Notes: generated from the letters alone by a model not told the origin. A stretch of DNA of 64,000 bases from Melitaea cinxia (GCF_905220565.1 NC_059399.1:18344501-18408500), one strand, 5' to 3'; positions 44,911 through 56,013 are shown, counted from the first letter of the stretch. Made by a program: numbers and translations.

Positions 44911-45200
44911 AACCGACTTCAACTACATCGACAAGTAATAGAACGTAAGTAGATGAAAAAAATTAACAAACGCACTTGTCGTCACTACGATTTTCGTGGC
45001 TTTCCCTCGATTTCTCTGGATTCCCATCATCTGATCCTGGTTTCCGTATCCTGTTATCACTCTTGAAATATCTCTTTTTTCAACAAAAAAATAATAATCA
45101 AAATCGGTTCAAAACGTAGAAGTTATCCCCGAACATACATTAAAAAATATAAATATATATACGGTTGAATTGAGTAACCTCCTCCTTTTTGAAGTCGGTT
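44911..45200. mobile_element. family F element with perfect 12-bp TIRs
   Basis: AACCGACTTCAA at 44911-44922 and TTGAAGTCGGTT at 45189-45200 bound a 290-base non-coding element. Outside the left end lie an A-run and the near-palindrome GTTCGCAAAC. A comparable palindromic flank is seen beside other copies, so the true element may extend that way. It is a MITE-like non-autonomous transposon. Confidence 0.75.
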
Positions 45201-45549
45201 AAAAATACAAATATATACGTACTTTGCTGATGCTCTTTAATTACGATTTCTCAAACAAAATATTTTTTTAACCCTAAAATACATTTGGTGTTCAGGCTTA
45301 CGGTGTCAATTGTGTGGTACACTTTATACCCACTTACCTAAACCTTAAAAAAAAGTTTTGATTGCAACTTTTTTTACATTTACCTTTTTCATTTTTCTTT
45401 ACACTCACGAAGTTACCACAGCGACGCATTTTGACGTTATGCGAAATCAAATTACACGTTAAAAAAAAAGAGAAAAACTTTTTCTTTCGAACTACGAACT
45501 ACTACAAAACGACAAGCGTTACGTACTTGATACTTCACATCAAATAAAA

Positions 45550-45840
45550 CTCAGTAAACAAACAACCATCCAAAAATACCCCCAAACCTCTGAGCACTTC
45601 AAACGTCCTAAAATATTCCATTTGACACCCTGGTCTTTGATCTCGTCGGCAGCGGCGCCAATCACCGGGTCGCTCCGGACCGGGCCGGTTCGACTTTGAT
45701 TGCTTGAGGGACTCTTAATTACCCGATGACCTTGCCAGACCCTTAACACCAGCGAGCCAATTTGCTCCGTCGTCTCTGGGTCACGTATTTCGGGTATTTG
45801 CAAACGATCTATCCGATGATATATAATTTGCATTGAGCAG
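45550..45840. other. GC-rich single-copy island
   Basis: Contains 'gctccggaccgggccggttc' and 'gatctcgtcggcagcggcgc'. The minus-strand frame (45540-45833) has no domain. Possible regulatory block. Confidence 0.35.
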
Positions 45841-46001
45841 CGTTCTTAGACTTTAATGATTTGGTTATGCCTGACGTTTCTAATTTATTGTGACCAAATT
45901 TTGTGATCAAACTGATAAATATGATTTAAAATATAAAATAGTGTGCATATTTGAATGCAATGTTTGAAACATTTACGTCATATTTTTAAAATATAATTAT
46001 T

Positions 46002-46480
46002 GGAACGAAGTTCCTTACCGCAGGCTTGACATTTGGCTGGGCGAGCGAACTGAAAAAAATGTGATACTAAAACCGTAAGAAAAATATATAACGGAAGTGA
46101 CGTAATATCAGTCACACGACTGTATAATATGAAGTTTGTAAAACTAAAATATTACTAGTAAACTTTTTTTAAATTATTTATGTAATTTTATACTGTCGAC
46201 AAAAATAAATAAAGACAAATGTTTTTTTATTTCACTTAATAGTTTGAATTATTATTATTATTATTTTGTTTGATTTATTTTATTTTACGGTGTTTGTTAT
46301 TTTCTAAAATACTAAATTTACTAAATACTTTTATGTACTTAATAAAAACCAATCAACAAAATTTTAAAAAAATCAAGTACTACAAAATATATATAATATT
46401 CAACATTTTTTTTTTTCAAATTTTGTTGCTTCTATACTATCCGAAGGAACTTCGTTCCTACCTGGTGTCCCATGACACCA
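46002..46480. repeat. inverted-repeat element with GGAAC ends
   Basis: GGAACGAAGTTCCTT (46002-46016) and AAGGAACTTCGTTCC (46444-46458) are 15-bp inverted repeats, each itself nearly palindromic. They enclose very AT-rich non-coding DNA. A perfect hairpin, TGGTGTC-CCAT-GACACCA (46463-46480), lies just outside the right end. It looks like a short DNA transposon whose class was not recognised. Confidence 0.5.
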
Positions 46481-46949
46481 CATAATTATTTCAAATTATC
46501 GATATTAAAATTAAACGTTATGCTTATCTATATTAAAACATCATATAATTACTCGATGAAATTTTCAGAAGATTGCTGATATACCTAGACAGCATAAGCT
46601 ATTTCTTGTTTTTGTATTTTTAAATTAATGACATAAGGAACACGTGGAATTGTTGTTTATGCGTAATATAATTATACAATTTTTTAACATATAATAATAT
46701 TATAATTATACAGCGAATGAATATATAAGATTTGCAAACCCTTGCTTTTATATCTTTGACCTTCTTAATTCCTTCATCCTATCACAATTTTTAATTCAAT
46801 GAAAATAATGTTATATGACTGTTATCATTAAAACCTTCTCTAAAGCTATACACACAGCGACCGAAAGACAATTACAACCAAAATTTACATAGATAACTTT
46901 ACATTCTAAAACTAAAATATCTATTTTTTAAAGTTTTATACATTTTCAG

Positions 46950-47174
46950 AATTAACAATCTTCCGATCACACGTGATCATAGATAAGACAGACTCATCAA
47001 ACGACATGTCAAACCCTTTAGGTTGTAAATCAAGAAAAAGTAATTACAGCGACATCGGAATCCAGAAGGGAAGTGGACGCACGCCCAACTATCTCAGATA
47101 CGACGAGTTCTCGTGCTATGCGCCTTTGATACGCGGGCATTCGCGGATGAGTTCGAGATTATTGCAATGTTGCT
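46950..47174 (+). CDS. probable internal exon of an unknown gene
   Basis: A clear acceptor, 'gttttatacattttcag', ends at 46949. The following frame is open for over 75 codons with strongly GC-rich third positions against an AT-rich background. It reads L-T-I-F-R-S-H-V-I-I-D-K-T-D, then G-C-K-S-R-K-S-N-Y-S-D-I-G-I-Q-K-G-S-G-R, then Y-L-R-Y-D-E-F-S-C-Y-A-P-L-I. Basic residues (R-M-S-S-R) are followed by a hydrophobic run (L-L-Q-C-C-C-I-L-I-L-M-L-C) that could start a membrane segment if the exon extends. A donor-like CT|GTATAC occurs at 47175. The first codon needs one base from an upstream exon. I do not recognise the protein, and no partner exon was found. Confidence 0.45.
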
Positions 47175-47206
47175 GTATACTAATATTAATGCTATGTATT
47201 AGAAAC

Positions 47207-47285
47207 GTCTGTTTGAACCCGTTGACGCAGTTTGTAACGATCTTGCTTTCTATTTCGGAGTTGTATATTCCCGCTTTTAATCTGG
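47207..47285 (+). mobile_element. family C SINE head
   Basis: 'aacccgttgacgcagtttgt' with a decayed B box. It truncates the open frame that runs on from the candidate exon. Confidence 0.6.
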
Positions 47286-47302
47286 ACGTAAGATATACTT
47301 AA

Positions 47303-47584
47303 CAACCGCTCCGGTGGTGCGAGTAGTCGCCTAAAGCACCGATGGTTTGCGGGTCGATTCCCGCTCGGAGTGGATATTTGTATTTGTAAAAATATATCTT
47401 TCTGGTTTGGATGTATATTCTTGTGGTCACGGTTGTTATCATAAATACCTGATATTGATCATTACTCATAGTAGGGAACATATCTGCCAACCACAAGTGG
47501 AGCAGCATGGTGGATTAAGCTCCAATCCTTCTCCTACATGGAGAAAGAGGCCTATGCTCAACAGTTGGATGTTACAGACTGAAT
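47303..47584 (+). mobile_element. family B SINE, near full length
   Basis: Head 'aaccgctccggtggtgcgag' with B box 'gggtcgattcccgctcgg', body shared with family A ('gttgttatcataaatacctg'), tail E-K-E-A-Y-A-Q-Q-L-D-V-T-D-stop. The best copy for showing that the B head sits on the same body and tail as A. Confidence 0.85.
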
Positions 47585-47750
47585 ACTATAAATTATTTAT
47601 ATGTACATTTATTAAAAAGCATCTATATCAGCCCCTGTTACATAAAACATAGACATTAAGTTACCATTTAGGAACAGACGACCGTGTATATGTTTAACAT
47701 ACATATTTAATTATATTTAAATACGTATAAAACATTTTTCCAACACTCGA

Positions 47751-47947
47751 GTGACAAACAAGTGACTATCACATGATGGTAAGCGGAGACCATACCTTAC
47801 GAACGCCTTTAACACCAGGATAATTTCAAATGCATTCCCGACCCTTCCCACGAGCTCTGACTACCCACCACCACACAGCATTACTCGAAAGCAATTATTT
47901 AGCTATGATCTTCTGTAAGGTTGAGGTTTTTGCCCAATCGGTTTGCT
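47751..47947 (-). repeat. family E repeat
   Basis: Minus-strand copy: 'tcacatgatggtaagcgg' to 'cttctgtaaggttgaggttt'. Older than the 30503 copy. Confidence 0.65.
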
Positions 47948-48349
47948 TATGTATGTACGACAAAAATATAACAGAGTTATCAAAGTAATCAATCAATACA
48001 ACATGTAGTGTGCCAGACAATACATTCAAGTCATCAAGACAGAATGTTGACCGATAACTACCGTTTAAGCCGATCGAGTGCCTCCTCCGCACGCGTGGTA
48101 CTGTGTACCTCACATGATACATCTAATGCGATTAACTTTATTCCTTGGATTTTTATTTTACAAAAGCATTACCAATATTTTCAACAAGAAATAATTTTTA
48201 ATTGCAACAAACGATTTGGAAATATAATATAGTAATATTTTAACTATTGTGTAAAAATCTTAAGATAATTGTACATTATAATATTTAATAGTCGTAAAAA
48301 ATAAATTCTTGGAAATACTATATATGGTTACTATTTGTATAAAAAAATA

Positions 48350-48417
48350 AATTAGCCTAATCGGTCGAGCCATTCTCGAGTTATGCGCTTAGCAAAATTC
48401 ATTTTTATATATATAGA
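48350..48417 (-). mobile_element. Helitron 5'-end fragment
   Basis: TCTATATATATAAAAATGAA begins at 48417 after host A. Only about 70 bases remain. Confidence 0.5.
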
Positions 48418-48980
48418 TAGATAAGATTAATTTAAGCTCTCATATCATTTCACTTAGTTTTCCTGCCTTGTATGAATCTATAAAATTAAAGTATCAGACA
48501 AGCATTACATAATTCTTAAAAAACCTTGTAAGACGCTTGTAGTTGTATAAATATAAATGGACCATATAATTTATTGTATCAATATACCTATATCATTCAA
48601 ACTGGGCATCGCCTGCAGCTTTGTACGCGTTGAATTAGCGTGTTCATCATTTCCCATGTCTAGATATTGTATCGGAATAAAACAAGTTACGATTTATCAT
48701 CTATGGTTGCGTAGTAAAAAAACAACTTATAATGTCTTTCAGTAATGATCTGTGTTGAAACTAAAGTGCTTTTTAATTCTTATGTTACTTATTTTACACC
48801 TATACCACTACCTAGGCTGCAAAATATTTCTTTCGAAAAAAAATTCATGTATGTACGCCCAAAAGAATTAAAATCTCAATAAAGTGCCTTCAAATCTTTG
48901 AAACTTTAAATTTAATATTATTTTGACTTGAAACATTACAGGACCGAACTGAATTTACTAAAACAAACATTTAAATGCTT
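48418..48980. other. no gene seen
   Basis: AT-rich, no supportable feature. Confidence 0.4.
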
Positions 48981-50720
48981 TAATTAAGATGCCTCGAGCC
49001 AAAAATAGCTGAAGATACATAAATTAAAACAAACTGTCGATACCGTATCGGCCGCGGACGTTCTGATGGACAGCTGATGTATAAGATCAATCCTGGCTGC
49101 TACCGGCGCGACGGGTTCGTGTCGTCGCCACATACACCCTATACACGACCCACACAAACAACAAACGAAACACAACCCTAAGCCCTCAGAATATGGTACA
49201 AATTCGAACGAAAATCAAAACGGTTGAAGTGTATCGTTTATTTTGTGTACGAGTCAATAAATTCCTAACCCGGGAGCGAATGTTGGATGTATTAAAAAAT
49301 CTGCAGACATTGTCTCGCGGTTGTGGTCGCTCCGATTGTTTTTTGTAGACTCTTTATCGACTGTCATGCGAAATAAAACGTATTATAACGACTAACTGAT
49401 ACTCGATTTTTTCTACGTTCCGACATACCTCCGAGTAACGAGACGGAATCTCTAGACTTGTTTCGTAATTGTGAGGAAGTGGAACAATGCGACGCACGAA
49501 ATGCCGACGAAATTTCGATATTTTACAAACGATTTGCTAAATTAAAATCAGAAGGTTGAAGGCTCCTCGGCGGATGCTTTATTATCACAGCAGCGAGCGA
49601 ATAAATCAGGCGTCGACGAAAGGTTCAACAAACTCAGTAAAATTCGTCCCGAGTGCGTCTCCGAAACGATCTAATTAACAGAATATAATTGGAATTCCCG
49701 AGATTACGGCGACATCTTACACTAAAAGCAACTCTGTGTCGCGCTGGGGGGCGCCACGTTGGCTGTGATTAACGCTGCACCCGCGCTTGTTTCACTTAAT
49801 TAGCCCAAAGACACGCTGTATTCACACTCAGGCCGGCCTAAAAAGGAGATCTCAGTTAGCCCTAAGTAGACGCCTGTGTTACGCGATTGTTCGTTTTGTT
49901 TCGAGATCCAATATAGATTGTCCTATTTGGGTGAACATTCTCGACAATATTTAATATATACATTCTCGATTTCGTCCTTAATTATTCGACCGTAGTCGGC
50001 GTAACGAGTTCGCGTAGATACTAACTAGGTTGCTGGAATAGACGGGTAGGTAAACTGGACGCGAGGACTGCGTTACATAACGAGCGTAGTGCGACCGTCC
50101 ACGGCAAAAACTTGACGTTGAATTATGAAAAACAAAAAGAAAACATCGCAAATACACAATACCGGAGAGTTGTGAGCTGTATTACTTCATTCCGCGCGCG
50201 GCTCCGGCAGCTCCGGCGAGGCAGCGGCGACGTGAACAAAAACGAAACGAAACTCGCAATGCGGCCAACGGTAGCTAAATAATAAGATCGCACAACAAAA
50301 TAAAGAAGTGCCCTCGAAACAAAAGGAAGGCTAGTGAAATAAGGCGAAAAGGTTTAAGGAGTGACGCGGTGGGGGCCTGCGCTCATTGTCTTCGAAACAC
50401 GCCGATCGAGAAACATTGGATGCGATATTTGTGCACCAAACGAATTAAAAGGATTCAGTTTTGCTATAAATACAAATATTTAAAATACAAATGATGAAAT
50501 CAATCATAAATAACCTTCAATCAAGTTTATATAAATCGCTACAAACCTTTAACCTTACTTCGATTCACGATGACAATGCTATCGATATTAAAACGAATAA
50601 TACGCGAATTTTCAGTCATAAGATGGTGAATGAGTGGTTGTAATTGACGATATAGCGGCCCTTCAAGGTGCCGGCGCAGCTATACGAAAGAACTGGCGTA
50701 TGTCAATGAAGCGTGCTTGC
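48981..50720. other. extended GC-rich single-copy region
   Basis: The longest repeat-free GC-richer stretch in the window, with peaks at 49040-49150, 49735-49870 and 50165-50270 ('ccgcgcgcggctccggcagc'). No long frame was found. A developmental control region or 5' non-coding sequence is plausible, but nothing proves it. Confidence 0.4.
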
Positions 50721-51458
50721 TTGATGAAGACGTACTAAAGTATAATGACGACAGCCATTAATCTTGTTGTGATTTATTGTTTTAGGATAAATACTTTTGT
50801 AATAAAATTTGTTGCTATCGACCAATGACCGCAAATAAAAGTATATTGAATTTTCAGACTTTTTAGGTTGATCAAAGGAGGCAAATAGTAAAGAAACTCA
50901 CATATGGCGATCATGTGTCGTCAAAAAATTTTGGTATTTGATCCAAACAAAACTACATATTTTTGGCCTTAATCAAATAGTGGGTAATTTACATCTACTG
51001 AACTAATTCATGATTAGATAAAGTAAAACCGCTTGAACTGCTTATACGATAACGATATGAAGTCATCTATAAATAAATAAAATTTTCGAAATGCCGCATC
51101 AATAATTTTATACTTCCATGTCCAAAAGGATACTGATAAAAAAATCGTTCGCAATGGAACTGGCCGTGGTACATCATTGTTGCTTCCGATACGTGCTACC
51201 ATTCGTGCCACGTCGATTTTTTCCGACATCCTTATCCCAACGTAATAGAGACCAAACCTCTTTAACATTCTCTAATTAATGCCGAGAAATCATATAGGGC
51301 TCTCGACTGACCATTGATAAACTCACAGCCAGAAAAAACTCATGGCGTCTTATAAAGCTTCGCATTGTTTATTATGTTATTGTATCAAACTTGAAACAGT
51401 TTATTTTATATGAATTCATTCTTTGAATACTAATTTATTAAATTTTACCGTCATATAT
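50721..51458. other. no gene seen
   Basis: AT-rich. The minus-strand frame at 51014-51268 has no domain. Confidence 0.4.
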
Positions 51459-51935
51459 CTGCCCGAAATCTGGAGCAGTCCGTCTGAGGAAGTACTTCAA
51501 CTTTATAGAAGATCACAGTAAAATAATACTAAAGTTGTGTTATTTTCCTGTGGTGAGTACCTAAGGCGACCAGAGCTGGGATGATCAGAGGTAGGGTCGA
51601 AAACACGCTTGCAGTATCTCTGGTGTCGAGGGTATCTATAGATTAGGTAATCATTTATAAGAAAAGAAAGCTTGAATACTTCGACCACATCATGAGAAAC
51701 TCAAAATACCAGCTACTTCGACTAATTATCCAGGGCAAGATCCAAGGCAAGCGCAGTGTGGGTCGTAGAAGAACATCTTGGCTAAAAAATCTACGCCAAT
51801 GGTTTGGAAAAAGCACCCGTTCGTTATTCAGGGCCGCGGTATCAAGGGTACAAGTTGCCAAAATGATGGCCGAACTTCGTGAGAAGATGGCACTTTGAGA
51901 AGAAAGAAGGTAATCCTTTACCATCAGGTCGAAAT
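51459..51935 (+). repeat. family E repeat split by an RTE fragment
   Basis: E sequence runs from 'cgaaatctggagcagtccgt' to 'aggtaatcatttat' and resumes at 51908 with 'ggtaatcctttaccatcagg'. The junctions duplicate 13 bases with one mismatch (51645-51657 and 51908-51920). Confidence 0.8.
51658..51907 (+). pseudogene. RTE LINE C-terminal fragment, second family
   Basis: The plus frame reads K-K-R-K-L-E-Y-F-D-H-I-M-R-N-S-K-Y-Q-L-L, then G-K-I-Q-G-K-R-S-V-G-R-R-R-T-S-W-L-K-N-L, and ends E-L-R-E-K-M-A-L-stop at 51896-51898. This is the region after the reverse transcriptase of RTE/BovB-type ORFs. It differs from the 28391 family, whose equivalent is G-K-R-S-V-G-R-P-P-A-R-W. It is about 80 codons long, uninterrupted and inserted in an E repeat with a 13-bp duplication. 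No catalytic domain is present, so it is inactive. Confidence 0.85.
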
Positions 51936-51984
51936 AAAAAAAAAACTGTTTAATATGAATTCATTTTTTAAATTAAACCTACCC

Positions 51985-52102
51985 AGCGTGGTGACTATGG
52001 GCAACACACATAAGTTCACGCATTTTTGGCGCGAACTTGTGGAGTCCTATGTCCAGCAGTGGACTGCAATAGGCTGGAATGATGATGATGACGATGATGC
52101 TT
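51985..52102 (+). mobile_element. family D 3' end with (GAT)n tail
   Basis: Runs from 'cccagcgtggtgactatggg' through E-S-Y-V-Q-Q-W-T-A-I-G to a (GATGAT)n tail at 52079-52098. Confidence 0.8.
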
Positions 52103-52519
52103 AAATTAAAATTTTACCGTCAATTAAATATAATGCCATATAAGATGACATTTTACGAGGCGCTAATACGCAATACATGGTGTTATGCTACTTTATATGA
52201 TAAACCGGCTTTTGATATTGCGGTTATCATTATTTTACGACTGTTTTCTAATTTAGAATGTAATTTTATGCTTAATCTGTAATTTATTTTAACTTAGTTT
52301 TTATGTGAAGTAAAAAAAGTAAAATTATTGACCTACGTTTTTTATGATGACATGTAACGATCGTTTATGCGTCCATTTTTATCAATCACGAGTTTGATCC
52401 TGTTTAGAGAATTTATATTTTGTAAAAGTTTTAATCTGGTATATTTTTGGAGTCTACTTTTTAAGAATCGATGTATATATAAGGCCCCTGGTATGAAAAA
52501 AAGTATGAGGAGTCAAATC

Positions 52520-52700
52520 TACTGAACAAATGACGTTGTTGTTGTTGTTCTTGTTGTTTTGCACGGGCTTTTTTCCGCAACTCGACGTCTCAGTGCGCCT
52601 TTTTGCGTAATTGGCTGGGGGCACTATTCGTGCCAGCCTAGCTCCTTGAAGGAAGCCTAGCAGACCCTTCGCGTTGCCGATGACTAGTGACCGACTAATG
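52520..52700 (+). repeat. unclassified repeat-like block
   Basis: (GTT)n at 52532-52555 is followed by a GC-rich block, 'ggctgggggcactattcgtg', with GCCTAGC twice around CCTTGAAGG. No second copy here. It may be an interspersed repeat. Confidence 0.35.
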
Positions 52701-53057
52701 ACCTTATTACGTTTTTGTTAACGCCATTTTGATATGGTATTAATCTTTTTCTTAGACTAGTAAGCCTTTTTGTGCCTATTTGGACAGTCGATCTGAAGGA
52801 CTAAACTCCAGTCGTGCGTCGGAGTTGACACACACTTTTTTTTTCAAACATATATGAGTGATTTTGTTCTTGTGATTCTCCCCACCACGCTACGTAGTGC
52901 ACGTAAAATTGTGTCTCTCGGCTGTCGTGATAAACGCCTAATAAAGATTTCAGCCATACCGCAGTTGAACAGCGTGACAAATGAACGTTATCGATATCGG
53001 AACGTTATGATTCAGTTTATTGCAGTTTATGTACTCTTCGTTCAATCATCAATCAAT

Positions 53058-53232
53058 AAGATGTGTGGACTTAGTGACGCTGTATTTTATGCAACGTGTT
53101 ACTAATGTTGTACTAAAACACAGTTTATATATTGTTTTTCAAAAGAGTAACTGCTGAGTTTCTTGCCGATTCTTCTCTGCAGAATCTACATTCCGAATCG
53201 GGGGTAGCTTTACTTTTACAAAAATAATAATT
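53058..53232 (+). repeat. family K repeat
   Basis: 'gatgtgtggacttagtgacg' to 'ccgaatcgggggtagcttta'. The most complete central part of the family. Confidence 0.65.
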
Positions 53233-53324
53233 TAAGGTAATCTTTCACATTACGATCCCGCAAATAATAATCAAAATGAAGTTCCAAAATCGAATCAACT
53301 CGCCCCAAATACATTACTCATCTT

Positions 53325-53384
53325 TACGTGTACGCGTTTAAGTTTACGTGTACGTGTACGTGTACGAGCCACGGCCGTCACGTG
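53325..53384. promoter_or_regulatory. cluster of ACGTG motifs
   Basis: TACGTG occurs four times (53325, 53345, 53351, 53357) and CACGTG once (53379) within 60 bases. ACGTG is the core for bHLH-PAS dimers with Tango/ARNT, and CACGTG is a general bHLH E-box. It could equally be a short GTACGT microsatellite. Confidence 0.3.
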
Positions 53385-53504
53385 CAGATATTCGGAGCTC
53401 AAATCCACCGGTTTTACATTACAATTGTCGCTCCAACCTGCGCTCGGGAATATGATAAATCAGAATACTCTCGACGAAAATCGTTATACACCTTATATTT
53501 TCTA

Positions 53505-53662
53505 CTAGTTGTGGCCCGCGGCGTCACACGTGGAAAAAAATAGCGTTTAGTTTTCCTCGGTTAATGGGCTAAACAAAACAAAAATATTTTTTCAATTTGA
53601 TCATTAAACAGACTCATTTAAACGAACAAACAAACTTTTTAGATTATTAATATTGGTAAAGA
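53505..53662 (-). mobile_element. short Helitron
   Basis: TC at 53661-53662 after host A and CTAG at 53505-53508 before host T, 158 bases, 'ctagttgtggcccgcggcgt' at the 3' end. Related to 21478-21802. Confidence 0.7.
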
Positions 53663-53795
53663 TATACGAGTGCGCTTATCGCCTAACGTAGATATCAATC
53701 TTTTTTATCACTTACTTTTAATATACATAAGCTTTTTTTACATAATATATACGTATCCTTTAGTTAATTATCAAATTTTATTGAACTGACGTACA

Positions 53796-54112
53796 AAACC
53801 TGTCCCCTCTCTTCCCGTGGGTGTCGTAAGAGGCGACTAAGGGATAACAAGGTTCCACTACTACATTGGAACTTAAAAACCGACCAATGGCGGGATAACC
53901 ATCCAACTGCTGGCTTTGAAATTGGCCGAAGACGGGCAGCAGCGTCTTCGGTGCGACAAAACCAGCCCTGCGGTCACCAACCCGCCTGCCCAACGTGGTG
54001 ACTATTGGCAAAACACATGACTTCACGCCATTTTTGGCGTGAACTTGTGGAGGCCTGTATTCAGTAGTGGACTGCGAAAGGCTGCTGTGATAATGATGGT
54101 GATGGTGAACAA
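53796..54112 (+). mobile_element. family D retroposon
   Basis: Starts 'gtcccctctcttcccgtggg' (5' ~40 bases missing), continues through 'cgaagacgggcagcagcgtc' and ends with the RTE-like tail and (GATGGT)n. Confidence 0.8.
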
Positions 54113-54797
54113 AATCAGTAAACATTCCACTGTTTGGTGATGGCCTAATTTCTGTATAGAACAACTATGAGATCCTAATCCGCCACACTGCTGCAATACA
54201 CGTTGGATATCGTCTCTACTTACAAACTAATAGTAAGAAGGGCAACTAGGTATTTACGACAAATATCTTGACAAATTAGCTCACTAACCTAATCTAGAAG
54301 CTTAGACGTCCAGAACAGACCCAAATACTTGTATACCTACATACACAAATAGATTCCTCGGGCGGACACCGAAACTGAGAATCTCAGGATTTAGGCAACA
54401 TTCTCAAGAATTTTCCTCACAACTGTACTCAGACCGTATCGTATACCGGGTTCCCGAATTTACTAAACCTAGCTTCGTTTAGTCTGAGGCACTTATTTTT
54501 GTTGTCGTAAAGATCATTTTCCCGTATCCAAATCCTCTAGCCCCTCCTCATATATAACTTGTTATTAACCTACTTTCTATACTCAATTTGCTTCCTAAAA
54601 AGTTATTGTGGTAGAGAAATTTTATTAATTTTGGAATTGTGTTAGCATAGTCATCATTGAACTTTTCTATTGCACTAGCTGCTTTGAAAGGTTGTCTTTG
54701 AAGAGTATATCGTTTCTCATTTATTTTTAAATAGTCAAGTAGACCGCAATTTAATTTTAATGACCACATGACACGTACTACCTTTCGATTGTAAATA
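54113..54797. other. no gene seen
   Basis: AT-rich, with no supportable feature. Confidence 0.4.
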
Positions 54798-54821
54798 ATG
54801 TGTTTGCTCGCAAACGAAAAA

Positions 54822-55207
54822 AACTGACTTCAATTACATCGACAAGTAATACAACGTAAGTAGACGAAAAAAATTAACAAAAGCACTAGTCACCAATACA
54901 ATTTTCGACTGTTCCTCTCAATTTCTCTAGGATGCCATGATCAGATCCTGGTTTTCTTATCACTGTACCAACCTTAACATATATCTTTTCTAACAAAAAC
55001 TTTATCATGAAAATCGGTTCATAAACGACGAAGTTATCCGCGAACACACATAAAAATATATATACAGTCGAATTGAGTAACCTCCTCCTTTTCAAGTCGG
55101 TTAAAAATCATCGAAATCGGTCCATGCAGTCAAGGTTCTGAGGTAACATACATAAAAAAACACAATTCAATTGACAACCTCCTCCTTTTATGAAGTCGGG
55201 TAAAAAT
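54822..55207. mobile_element. family F element with partial tandem end
   Basis: Element 54822-55102 has the ends AACTGACTTCAA and CAAGTCGGTT. A second terminal piece ('cctcctccttttatgaagtc') follows to 55207. The palindromic flank TGTTTGCTCGCAAACG precedes it at 54800. Confidence 0.65.
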
Positions 55208-55615
55208 TGGGTACAATCCATTGGAATTTAAGCGCGTACATACATATCAACGATTCATTTATATTTATATAAATTAACAAAATGAAGTGTCTATACTCAA
55301 AAATAACACTTAAATGCACAGAACATCTCCAAGGAATACTGTGTTAAAGACACGCTTATTGCTGCGCTATGTGAATACACCAACCCTAGGACGGACAAGA
55401 GTGGACGTAGGTTTGCTGGTAATGGTACGGGATCCTTCATTAACATTTATCAACAATTAGCTAATATAGTCAAATTACATGAGGTAGGTGTGATAGCCAA
55501 CACTTTTCTATTTCTTAGCCCTACAACAATATACAATTGTAACTGTTATTGACCTCCTTCACATAACTTCTGTTTACCTGGTATTATTTTCTTGCTATTT
55601 CCATAGATTTCGATC

Positions 55616-55800
55616 GATTCAGCCTGTAACATCCCATTGCGGGGCATAGGCCTCTTTCTCCATGTAGAAGAAGGATTAGAGCTTAATCCACCACGCTGCT
55701 CCACTGCGGGTTAGCGGATATGTTCCTACTATGAGTAACGATCGCTCTCAAGTATTTATGATAACAACCGGGACCGATGGCTTAACATGTTCTCCGAGAC
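55616..55800 (-). mobile_element. family A SINE, head missing
   Basis: Tail 'cagcctgtaacatcccattg' to 'gcttaacatgttctccgaga'. It stops before the tRNA-like head, 25 bases from a Helitron end. Confidence 0.75.
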
Positions 55801-55825
55801 ACTCAAATTAGATTTTATTGAAATA

Positions 55826-56013
55826 CTAGCGACCCGCCCCGGCTTCGCACGGTTGCAAAAACTATTAGTGTTCCTGTACTATATTATACATATAAACCTT
55901 CCTCTGGAATCACTCTATTTACTAAAGAAAACCACATCAAAATCCGTTGCGTAGTTTTAAAAATCTAAGCATACAGACAGCGGGAAGCGACTTTGTTTTA
56001 TACTATGTGATGA
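55826..56013 (-). mobile_element. short Helitron, twin of 12900
   Basis: TC at 56012-56013 and CTAG at 55826-55829, with flanking A and T. Near-identical interior to 12900-13085. Confidence 0.75.

Noticed and set aside
45540..45833. A 97-codon minus-strand frame in a GC-rich island
   Set aside because: No recognised domain and no splice boundaries; kept only as a single-copy island.
36352..47085. Recurrent G-S-G reading frames with GGAAGTGG at 36355, 44732 and 47073
   Set aside because: The match is only 8-10 bases and flanks do not align; probably chance.
53778..54164. A 128-codon minus-strand open frame
   Set aside because: It is an antisense reading of a family D retroposon.
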